NCBI GenBank assembly: GCA_033807775.1 | Contig: CM066327.1 | Location: 92,278,295 to 92,342,294, forward strand | Length of the DNA: 64,000 bases | Origin: Saussurea involucrata | Lineage: Eukaryota > Streptophyta > Magnoliopsida > Asterales > Asteraceae | Direction of reading: 5' to 3' | Shown: positions 32,389 to 42,808 of the stretch, one piece after another | Numbering within the stretch: position 1 is the stretch's first letter | Layout of the letters: every line of letters begins with the position of its first letter | The notes under the pieces: model-generated | Database searches by the model: none | Told to the model about the DNA's origin: nothing | What the model saw: the letters and a program-made list of their open reading frames with translations, nothing else | Program-made: the position numbers and the translations under genes

Positions 32389-35300
32389 TTACAAGTACAA
32401 GCGAAATAAATTACAAGTACTGAAGGATGACTGATACAATAGAGAAAGTGGTGATTGTTGCCAGCCTTCAAAGGGTTCTTCCTTAATGAGAAGTTCATCA
32501 AGGGTTGTCTTTTCAGTTGGAATCATCCAGTCAGGAACCTTTTCTCCTTTATTCTTTAGCTTCAGAGCAGCTTCAAAAATCAAGGGTTTTAGGTGTCGTG
32601 CCTGAATGTCTTTTCTGAAGTCGCACCAGTAGATGAGATCTCTGAGCTGTTCGATTGGAGTGATTGGAAGCTCAGCGATCCGTTGAAGCATTTACGTCCG
32701 TCGTAGTCAAGAAAGAATATTCCATAAGGATTACTGATGACTTTACCAGGGACGAAAAGTTCACATGGTGGCAAAGAGATGTCAAGGGCAGATAGATCAG
32801 GATCAGGACCAAGTACTTCAGCGCGAGAGAAACCAATTCCAGTTTCATTTCGTATGACAGGACCTGAGTTTGAATCTTGACGTTTCTTCTTTGGTGAGCC
32901 CCTTTTTCTTTTCGGCTTTAGATCAGGAACAGGAGGAATATCCACACAAGAAGATATCAAATCGATCTGTCTGTTTATCAGCTTTTCGAAATGATCCTTG
33001 TACTTAGATTGTGATGGTTGGATAGCTAACCTCATCTCCAGCCATTCAGAGAGACCATACCTTTTTACAGTGTCAGCACGAAAGGTTTCAGATGAGCCAT
33101 CTTCTCTGAACAATTTGATGTCAACAATAGGTACTCCGATGGAGGTTCTTCCAGAGATGAATACCTTGTTGATCTTCGTTGGACGATATCTGAAGTGGAT
33201 TTTCTCTTTACACCAGATCAGGGTGGTCTGAGAAACTTCATCTTTCTTTTCCACGATCTTCTGGGCTTGTTCCCAAAGCTTTCGTTGGATTTGAATGGGA
33301 ATACGCTTCAGCTTGGGGTCTTTGACAGATTCTTGAGTGAGCTTGATGGCGTATTCTCTGTCTTTATCTTCAGCGATGAGGCGTTCAGCTCTGAGATGAT
33401 CCTGGTATTCAGCTTTTGAAATTCTGAACTTAGGAGGAACTGAAGGTAGTTGATCGCGCCTTAGGATGATTCGCTGATCCTCGAATCGCTTTATCATTTC
33501 TTCTCTCCTCTTTTGATCTTCTTCACTCAGCTTTTGAGGAACTGAGGAAGGTCTGTTTCTGTGCGAGAGAGGTTGTTCTTCTGATTCATCAGTCTCAGAG
33601 ATTAAATCTAAGACTGGGATTATGTCTTCAGCGGTAGCTGGAATTATTGGTGAAGTCGCAATAGTAGATCCTTCAGCGATATCCTCAAACAGGGGAGAGG
33701 ACTAGCTGAAACGCAGCGATCTTACAAATAAGAACTGGGTAGAAGAACTTGGGTAGAAAAGATAGAAAAAAAATGTGGATGTGTATGGTGTTTGTGGAAT
33801 GGATAACTGATTGTTCAGAGATGATCAGGGAAGGAAAAATAAGTTTAGTGTACCTGACAAATCGGCTTTGCAAGTAGGATCGCCAGATTATCATCTTCAG
33901 CTATGCCTTTGTCTTTGCTTTTCTCAGCGCCAGAGGCTGAGTGCTTTGTCTTTGTCTTTGTCTTCTCCCCTGTGGATTCGGTTATCACGATCCCTTTAAG
34001 AGCTTTTCGAGGAGCATGTTTGACGACAAAGAATTCGTCATCTTCATCATCATCATCATCGTTCCTTGGAGAGGAGGATGGTTCAGCTTCAGGGATGTCG
34101 ATGTCTTCGTCTTCTTCTGCTTCGGATTCCTCAGCATCTTCTTCGAGTTGCTCCCCCTCAGATACAGAGGCGAGGTTCTCGGTTCCCTCAGGGTTTTCAT
34201 CTCCCTGAGGTCCAGTAATCAGATCTTCATTACCCTCTCCCCTGATAGATTCATCATGGGAAAGGTCTTCAGCGCTCTTATTTTGATCTTCAGCGCTCTT
34301 CTCCTGTTCAGCGCTCTTCTCCCCCTCTTTCTCATGATGGGCGGGGGAGGAATGGGTAGACTCAGCATTGGTGTTGTCTCTGTCTTCTGGGCCAGAGACT
34401 TTCACACAACCTTCAAGCTTAGCTATTCTGTCTTCTAGGCCAGAAATAGCAGGGGTGATTTTCTTCAGCTCTTGGCGATCCGCTGCGGTGAATGAGTCCA
34501 AAATAGGTGCAGGGGCCGGAGCAGGAGCTGGATTGTTTGCCTTGTTCACCAACGTCTTGATCATTGTCTTGACAGAACTAAGGTCGGTCTTCACTGAGCC
34601 CAAGTTGGTCTTGACCACTGACATATCACCTTCGAGTGTACCAACCGATTTCTTCAGCGTTGTAACCTCGCTGGAAACGGTGGAAACTGACGATTTGAGG
34701 TTGGTGTAGTCAGTGTAGATGTCGGAGAGCACTTTGGCAAAGTCGGGGAGAGTTTTATCAAGGTCTTTGATGTCATCAGAGGAGGCCTTCTTTTCCACCA
34801 CAGCAGTCAGCTTCGTCAGATTCTCTCCAGCGTTTGTTACAGCTGTAGAGTTATTTGATAGACCGGTGGTGAGATCTGTAAGTTTCATCTCCATGGACTT
34901 CAGAGACTGGTTGATGTCTCCCAAATAAGGACCTGTAACATATAAGTACTTGTGAACAAAGGAAAGCTCAGAAGTTTCAGGTTTAGTTACAGTGTTTAAG
35001 GTGGGATCTGTACCTGCAGGAGCGTTGACGAACTCATCAAAGTTTCGAGTCCCTCCATAGTGTTCCATATCTCCCTCAAAAGTTCCGTGAGGGATGGAGA
35101 TCTCTGCAGGTCCTTTCTTCGTCATTCGCTGAGAAGCTTCAACGGCTTCTTGAATGATGGCATCTCCAGCTTTAACTGGAGGAGTGTCCAAAGAAATAGA
35201 GGGAGGATCGAAGGATAAGAATTGGGGTTGGGTTACAAGTTCAGCGTTGGATTCGCTGAGAAGTACTTCATCAGTCTTTTGAGAGACTGAAGAAGGTAGG

Positions 35301-36502
35301 GTAGATTCCAAAGTTCTAACCTCAGCGTGTAAGGACGCTGAAGTAGGTTTAGAAGGGATGGCTTGAATTGGTGTGGCAGAGCGTACCACGGAACTTTCCT
35401 TCAGCTCTTCAGAATGAGCTGAGGAGTCTTCAGCATGGAATTGCTGGGGTTGCTCCTTGGTTTTCTTGATCCTTTTGGAATCAAGAGGGGTAAGAGATTG
35501 TTTCCTTTTCTTAGAAGGAATGGATTTTGTGGCCTGGGAATCAGCGAGGGGTATTGTCGCTGAAGGAGCCACAGAAAGCGGAGAATTAAGTAGAGTGAGA
35601 AGGGTAGAGAGACGTACCTCGTTGGCGACAGGCTTGAAGTCGAGAACTTTAGGGCCAATCTGAGAGAGTTTCAGATCACCCTCTTCAGGATAGCTGTCCT
35701 TCAGGCCATATTGAAAGATGGCGCTGATGAATCGTGGGTAAGGAACCCATGCTGGTCGGTCAGCGGCAGAATCAACACGTTGAATGAGGTCTTCATAGAT
35801 GATGGAGGCCCAGTCAATGTTGAGACCTTTCAGCAGTGCGTAACCCATGGCCTGCTGAGGTTGAGCGGCTTGAACAAAAGATCCGGATTTCGCTGTCATG
35901 CAGCTGATCAGGTGAGCGAAGATGAAGTTCATCTCGCTGGGCATCTTGGATTTCTTTATCAGCGTCAGCTTCTTCTCAGGTAGCTTGTCTCTTCCAGTCT
36001 CCCAGATGTAACCCATCGCATCAAGGAAAACAATGATTTCTTCACTGTCAGCGTGCTTCTTGTGGTCAGGTAATGGAATGAAAGGATTTTCTGAAGTAGC
36101 GTTAGGGAATTTCAGAGCTTTGCGGATTATTGCGGGGGTTATCTTGATGGTGCCATACTCAGTATCGCTGAGTATGCAGTCGATGGTGTTAGATGGATCT
36201 TTGGCGGAGGGTAGGTCGGTGTGTCTGGCAGAGTACCAGAATTGGGATAATAGACGCTGACTGGCAGGAGGTGAGATTGTCAGTGTTGTGTAGATGGGGC
36301 TATTCTTCAAAAGATTTACAGCGTCGTCTAGATGGGATACCTGCTTCCGAGGAGGAAACTCGAGAAGCGCTGAGAGATTGTTTGCCTTTGTCCAGTCTAG
36401 TTGATCCAGCTCAAACTTAACCTGAGGAGCTTTGGTGATTTCCAGTTCCTCAGAATCAGCGGAGATGGACTCAGCGGTAACATTCAGCTTTGAAGTTGCC
36501 AT
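32389..36502 (-). CDS. RLC-5 extra ORF, two coding exons (C-terminal frameshift)
   Basis: The ATG at 36502 follows a UTR-intron acceptor by four bases. Exon 1 (36502-33854) is 883 uninterrupted codons. Residues about 45-260 form an ordered domain (RKQVSHLDDAVNLLKNSP, LLSQFWYSARH, MPSEMNFIFAHLISCMTAKSGS, AMGYALLKGLNIDWASII, VPYPRFISAIF). A low-complexity Ser/Thr region and a long heptad region (SSVKTDLSSVKT) follow, then an Ala-Pro repeat and a strongly acidic tail. Exon 2 (33701-32389) starts in phase with SSPLFEDIAEG, then a basic KLSEEDQKRREEMIKRFEDQR segment and a C-terminal domain (FISGRTSIGV, LSALDISLPP, YGIFFLDYDGR, LRDLIYWCDFRKD). A 1-bp loss near 32690 shifts the frame before LRDLIYW. 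Sense to the element, between pol and 3' LTR. No known catalytic or envelope feature; function unknown. Confidence 0.8.
33702..33853 (-). other. Internal intron of the RLC-5 extra ORF (152 bp)
   Basis: On the - strand ATTTGTCAG/GTACACTAAA opens and GCGTTTCAGCTAG/TCCTCTCCC closes a T-rich interval. Splicing joins codon 883 to exon 2 in phase; unspliced, translation stops three codons on (VH then stop). Borders match the RLC-4a intron. Confidence 0.75.
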
Positions 36503-36506
36503 TTCA

Positions 36507-37101
36507 CTGTATTATCAGTTCAACCAAAGATGTTAACAAATAAGAATTATCTTAATGTGGAAAGAAAATTTCCATTAAGATTTTTCGAATTTTGTCCATT
36601 TCATTCAGACAAAAAAAGTCTTAATGAAGATTAGGGTTTTTCTTGTTTTAAAAAAAATGAATATAACACCCATAAGCCTTGTATTCCAGTTTCTTAAAAA
36701 AATGGATACGAAAGAAGAACAAGTTTAAGATTTTAGATTTAAAACTTGAAGAACAACCATGAAATGGTTGTGTTTATAAAACCATGAAAGAAAATGATTT
36801 TATTTTTGAGTTCTTTTGTTTGATCTTGTGTAAAACAATGATAAGATCGAAAACAAGTTATTCGCATTTGATAATAGATAAGAACATATTAACCTTGAGT
36901 TTGATGAAGAAGATGATGAACAGTTCTTGAAGATTGAGAGCACAAAATGCAACAGTGTTCTTTTCTTGCGGAGAAAGATTGATTCGCGTAAAAGACAAAT
37001 ATAAACTTTGAGAGTGTTTATATAGGAAGAGAGTAGAGAGAGAAAAACTTGAGCGGGAAAGTTTTTCATCATGACACGGACACGTGTTTGCATTTGATTG
37101 G
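36507..37101 (-). promoter_or_regulatory. Promoter and 5'-UTR intron of the RLC-5 extra ORF
   Basis: Element strand, upstream to downstream: CCAAT (37101-37097), G-box ACACGTGT (37087-37080), a TATATAAA-type box near 37025-37018 and a CT-rich start region. A leader follows, then ACTCAAG/GTTAATATG (donor at 36893) and GATAATACAG (acceptor at 36507): a 387-bp intron ending four bases before the ATG. This is a complete-looking RNA polymerase II promoter internal to the element. 37102-37503 is noncoding spacer down to the pol stop. Confidence 0.7.
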
Positions 37102-37503
37102 ATAGACAACGAAACGTGCAAACGTGTGTCAGAAAAAGGGCGTGCCTGGTGTTATCCGTTGCAATGACGTCACAACTGTCCTTTCACATTCTTTCGTTGT
37201 CTCTGAGGTTTTGAAAAACTCAAGGACTCTTTGGAAAATATGAAGCACTGAATAGAAATATCAGTGAGGGTTTAAAGAAGTTTCAAAATATCGCTGTTAA
37301 GGAAGAGATATTCAGCGATGTAAGAATTTGAAATCTGGCATTTTCATGCGTTTTGTCAGAGAGAGAAAACATACCTTGATATCAGTTTAACCAAATTTAT
37401 TCAGAGAGAAGATGATGAAATGGATTGTACAAGTTTATTTTATCCGAGAGCCTATACAAGAATGTATAAACGTATCGCTGATTAAATGTGAACCGCTGAA
37501 GAT

Positions 37504-40500
37504 TTATCCTTCAAAGTTCAGCATTCCAAGCTCGCTGATGAGAAAGTTGAATCTTGTCTCATCAAGAGGTTTGGTAAACAAATCAGCTAACTAATAATCA
37601 GTTGGGATAAAATGAAGTTCTATATCACCATTCATCACATGATCTCTGATAAAATGATATCTGATTTCTATGTGTTTTGTCTTTGAGTGTAGCATTGGAT
37701 TGTTTGCTATAGCGATGGCACTTGTGCTGTCGCAATAGATTGGAATTTTGGAGAGCTGAAGATCATAGTCTAGTAGTTGATTTCTCATCCACAAGACTTG
37801 AGAACAACAGCTTCCAGCGGCTACATACTCAGCTTCAGCTGTGGAAGTGGACACTGAGTTTTGCTTCTTACTTGTCCAACTTACCAGCTTTCCACCCAGG
37901 AGCTGACATCCTCCTGTGGTGCTTTTCCTATCCATTTTGCAACCTGCAAAATCACTGTCTGAATAGGCGGTTAGATCGAATCCTGAATCTTTGGGATACC
38001 AAAGACCTAGATTCGCTGTACCCTTAAGATATCGAATGATTCGCTTTACAGCTTTCATATGGGATATCTTAGGTTCAGCTTGATATCGTGCGCACAGACA
38101 TGTTGCAAACATAATATCGGGTCGGCTAGCTGTAAGATACAGTAGTGAGCCGATCATCCCACGGTACAGCGTGACATTGACAGGAACACCCTTTGTATCC
38201 TTATCAAGTATCAGCGGTGGTGCCATAGGGGTTTTCATAGCTGAACTTTCAGTTAAGTCGAATTTCTTCAGCATATCTTTAACATACTTTCCCTGATTTA
38301 TAAAAGTTCCTTTTTCAGTTTGCTTAATCTGAAGACCAAGGAAATATGTTAGTTCACCCATCATACTCATTTTATACTCATCTTTTATTCTATCAGCGAA
38401 ACGAGTACAAAGCTCAGGGTTAGTAGAACCAAATATAATGTCATCAACATATATTTGAACTAAAATGATATGACCTTTTATTTTTCTAAAAAACAAAGTC
38501 TTGTCAATCTTACCTCTCTCAAATTTTTCAAGATGGAGATAAGTAGAAAGAGTGTCATACCATGCACGAGGAGCTTGCTTCAAGCCATAAAGTGCCTTAT
38601 CCAGCTTATAAACATAACCTGGACGCTTAGGATCTGAGAATCCTGGAGGTTGTTCCACATAAACTTCTTCATTCAGCTTTCCATTTAGAAACGCTGACTT
38701 AACATCCATTTGATGTACAGTGAAGTTTTTGTGTACAACATATGCTAAGAAAAGACGAATAGATTCAAGTCTTGCTACTGGAGCAAAGGTTTCGTCATAA
38801 TCTATGCCTTCCTCTTGTCTGTATCCCTGAGCAACAAGACGAGCTTTGTTGCGAGTTACAGTACCATGTTCGTCCAACTTGTTTCGATAGACCCACTTAG
38901 TGCCTATCACTGTTTTGTCAGTTGGTCTCCGAACAAGTTTCCAAACTTTGTTTCTTTCGAATTCAGTCAGCTCTTCTTGCATAGCGCTGACCCAGTTTGT
39001 ATCTCTGAGGGCATCATCTATTTTCTTTGGTTCAGTTAGAGAAATAAAGTTAACAAATAAACAAATATTACCTGCACTTCTACGAGTCTGAATACCAGCG
39101 TTGGGATCACCAAGAATTTGATCGATTGGGTGATTTACAGTCCATCGCTGAGCCGGAGCATGCGTCGCTGACTCAGTCTGAACTGGAGAAACTGAAGATG
39201 AGGCTTCAGCTACTTCTGGATTATCAACTAAGAGAGGAATGCTTGCATTTGTCACTTCATTCACTGATTGCTGAGAAATAGATGGAATTTCTGAGACATT
39301 TGGATCAACTGCGGGTATAGTGTTTATAGGAACAGCTGAGACCCAAGATGTTTCAGCTTCACTATTCTGCATATTGGGAATGATAGTAGGACCATCATTT
39401 TCAGTTGTATGAGCATGAGTGGTGGGAACATCTTCTGAATCACCAAGATGAGAAAACATCCATTGATTCAGTTCTTCTGTATCAGCGTTCGGTTTAGAGT
39501 TCGCTGAACGGGATTCGTCAAACGTGACGTGAATAGTTTCTTCTACAGTTTGTCTTCTTCGGTTGAAGACTCTGAAGGCTTTGGAAACTGAGGAGTATCC
39601 AAGAAAGATTCCATCATCAGCCTTAGGATCAAACTTTCCAAGGGCATCTCTGTTGTTCAGTATGAAACACTGACAACCAAAGATGTGAAGAAAGCTGATT
39701 GAAGGCTTTCTCCCATGAAAAAGTTCATAGGCTGTCTTTTTGAATCTTTTGACTATCAGCGACATGTTTTGCGTAAAACAAGCCGTGTTGACAGCTTCTG
39801 CCCAAAACTGAGTAGGCAGGTGAGAATCGCTGAGCATTGAACGTGCAGCTTCAATAATTGTTCTATTTCTTCTTTCAGCGACTCCGTTTTGTTGTGGTGT
39901 TCTCACTGACGAAAAGTTGTTAGAAATACCCTTGCTCTCAAGGAAGGAATCAAGAGAACTGTTTTTGAATTCAGTTCCATGATCACTCCTTATTGAGCGA
40001 ACAGTCAAATTGTTCAGAGTTTCCATCTTCCGAACAAAGGTGATGAGTTCTTCAGGGGTGTCACTCTTAGAACGGAGAAACATTACCCATGTGTAACGAG
40101 AGAATTCATCAACTATGACCAGCGTATATTTCTTTCCAGCGATGGATTGTTTGTTAACGGGGCCAAACAAATCCATGTGGAGTAGTTGAAGAGGAGATGA
40201 CACTGAGGAAACTAGCTTGGACTTAAAGCTTGCCTTGGTCTGCTTCCCTTTTTCACACGCTGAACATAAGGATTCTTTGGCGTATGAATGTTGAGGTAGA
40301 CCAGTGACTAACTCTTTGGATGAAAGAGTATTCAGTGTCTTGAAGTTGAGATGTGAGAGCCTCTTGTGCCATAGCCAGTTGACATCAGAAGATGCCTTTG
40401 AGAAGAAACAGGAGTTCTCAGTGGTTGTTGAGTCCATGTTTATAACGTAAACATTTTCCAAACGATAACCGCTGAGAGCTATCTTCTCCTTTTTGTCAGA

Positions 40501-40782
40501 GACAAAGCAGGATTCCTTAGTGAAAATCACTTTGTTATCCATGTCGCAAAGCTGACTGGTGCTCAGAAGATTATGCTTCAGCCCTTCAACATATGCGACT
40601 CTTCTGAAGGATGTTGTACCATTTGAAAGTACACCATACCCTCGGGCGTGTCCTTTTCCATTTCCACCGAAAGTCACAGAGGGACCCTTCTCTTCCTTGT
40701 ATTCAGCGAGCAGGCTTTTCTTTCCAGTCATGTGTCTAGAGCATCCGCTATCGAGATACCAGATACCCTTCTTAACCTGCAA
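37504..40782 (-). pseudogene. RLC-5 pol (PR-IN-RT-RNase H), one late nonsense codon
   Basis: Open for 1063 codons from 40782. Protease DSG is intact (WYLDSGCSRHMTG). Integrase zinc region (WLWHKRLSHL ... CSACEKGK) and core (HMDLFGPV, SDHGTEF, NGVAERRNRTIIEAARS) are present. RT has VKSAFLNGKLNEEVYVEQPPGF, YGLKQAPRAWY and YVDDIIFGS. RNase H has TAYSDSDFAG, STAEAEYVAAGSCCSQ and HIEIRYHFIRDH. TAG at 37591-37593 (CAG in RLC-4a) removes only the last 30 or so residues (LADLFTKPLDE ... ELGMLN). It is in the same frame as gag, separated by TAA at 40795-40797. Possibly still partly functional. Confidence 0.92.
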
Positions 40783-40794
40783 TACAAAGGAAGA

Positions 40795-42728
40795 TTAGTT
40801 TTGCTTGGGTACCCACTTCGCCATGTATACGTGTTTGTCAGTGGAAGAGGTTGGAATGGGTTCAGCAGTCTTCGCAGCATTTGAAGATTCAGCTTTGTCT
40901 TTCTTCACTTTGGTCAATTTCTTGACCTCAGAGGTAGGAGTCACCTTGACCTGACTTGCAACTGGTTTGGTCTTCTTGGGTGCTATCTTCACCTTAGCTA
41001 TCTTATCAGCTTTGGTGGCTGTGGGACACTTACTTGCAATATGATCGGTAAGTCCACAGTGATAACATTTCCTATAACTAAAATTAGTTCTAGGACCACT
41101 TGAGTGCAGAGCTTTTAATTTGGAATTAGAAGTGCCAACACCAAGTACACTATTGGTTTTTGAAATAGGGCGAACATTCAGTTCTTCAGATTTCTTACCA
41201 AGGACATCTACTCTAAGTCTAGGAGTAGGTCGCTGAACTGATCCAGAGGTCTGATTTCTAGAACCAGATGAATGAATCACCAAGGCTTTAGAAGCATTCA
41301 GCTTAGGTACTAATGTACCCTTCTGAGGATTTTGATAAATAACAATTCCTTTACCTTTGTCTTTAGAGACAGAGGTAGGTTTTGAATAAACCATTTTCTC
41401 CTTACCTTTTGAGGTAGGAGTTTCCTCAGGGATTGGTGTAACTGACGAGGAGTACTGAGATGAAGAAGTGTCAGCTATTGAGGATACGAACGTTCCAAAT
41501 TTAAGCATTGAACGTTCAGTGGTTGGTATTGGAGTATCATATTTATAACCCAGACCACGTTTATCACTCAGAGGAATCTGAGCCTTAATTATCTCAGTGA
41601 TCTTTGTTGAAGAATTACACCATCCTTCAACAGTAGCTTGTTCAGCTTTTAATGCAGCGATAGCTTCCGCTCGTTCGATTTTGACTAGCTGATTTAAATG
41701 GACTTGATCTTTAAAATCTTCTTCAAATTTAGAAAGCTTTTCTATTTGAAGGTGGCAATTTTTAAGCTTTTCAGCGAGATCAAGATTTTGGTTTTCAACC
41801 ACAGCTTTGCCGTTCATGGCTTCGTATAAACTTCTAGTCAGTAGTTCGATTTTACGGAGACTATCAGCTTCATCAATATTTACAATATTGGTAAAGAAGG
41901 AAGGTGATACCTGAATGGCAGATGTTGAAGTGGAGGGAATGTCTGAACTTTCTTCCTCTTCTTTAATCTTGGCCATGAGACATTGATTTGCTTCATCATC
42001 TTCAGAATCAGATGATGAGGCTTCTTCATCAGAAGCAGCCCAATCATAGTCAGCCATCAGGCCTTTTCCTTTCTTCTTAAAGCTTTTCAGCTTTGCATAC
42101 TTCTCCTTCAGCTTTAAGTATTTGTCATCTTTATTCCTTGGAACAAAGGATTTCTTTGTAAAAGCTGAAGGTCTCATGATTTTCTTTGACCTGCACTCGT
42201 TAGCGAAATGACCTGTCTTTTCGCAGTTGAAACAAGTAGCAGTAGCCTTATCAACAAAAGCTGATGACTTAGGCTTGTCAGCTATAGAGAGAGTTTTGTT
42301 CTTTCTAAACATTTTCTTCTTGGCGAATCTCCTGAACTTTTTAGTTAGGAGAGCCAAGGATTCATCATCATCTGAAGAATCAGAATCTGATGACCTTTCA
42401 GAGTTACTTTCTAACTCAGTGATAGTGACCACGGGTCGCTGAGTAGAAGGTTCCTCTGAGATTAAAGCAACAGGGGTGCTTTTGGAATCTTTTACAAGAT
42501 TCTTCTTAAGATGGCTAGATTGCTCATGATTCAGCAATGTGCCATATAAGGTAGCAAGTGTCATTGATCTTAGATCTTTCGACAGCTTGAGACACATGGA
42601 ATAATTGTCCCAGCTTTCAGGTAAACATTCTAAAAACTTTGTCAGCACTTCAAAGTTAGAATAATCCTTACCAACCGTTTTTAGATCTATAATTAAGCAA
42701 TTAAAACGTTTGTGTTTGTGTTGGCCAT
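40795..42728 (-). pseudogene. RLC-5 gag with deleted N-terminal half
   Basis: The gag ATG (42728) is present, but after about seven codons the sequence jumps, relative to RLC-4a, about 470 bp onward to the RFNCLIIDLK region. The join puts the original ATG out of frame (stop at codon 12). The remaining frame is open from about 42648: FLECLPESWDNYSMCL, knuckle CFNCEKTGHFANEC, acidic SDEEASSSDSEDDE, coiled coil, second knuckle CYHCGLTDHIASKC, ending AKWVPKQN then TAA. Capsid N-terminal function must be lacking, so mobility would need Gag in trans. Confidence 0.88.
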
Positions 42729-42794
42729 TTTCAGATAATAGCTAGGAAGAGAAATATCTTAGATTAGATCTTGTTTATGAGATTAAACAAATCT

Positions 42795-42806
42795 GCTCTG
42801 ATACCA
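42795..42806 (-). promoter_or_regulatory. Primer-binding site of RLC-5
   Basis: The reverse complement of TGGTATCAGAGC, two bases inside the 5' LTR. Confidence 0.95.
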
Positions 42807-42808
42807 CT

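Noticed and set aside
32389..36502. Extra ORF as a retroviral-type envelope gene
   Set aside because: Position after pol invites this reading, but I see no signal peptide, no transmembrane segment and no fusion-type motif; the protein is acidic, coiled-coil and disordered.
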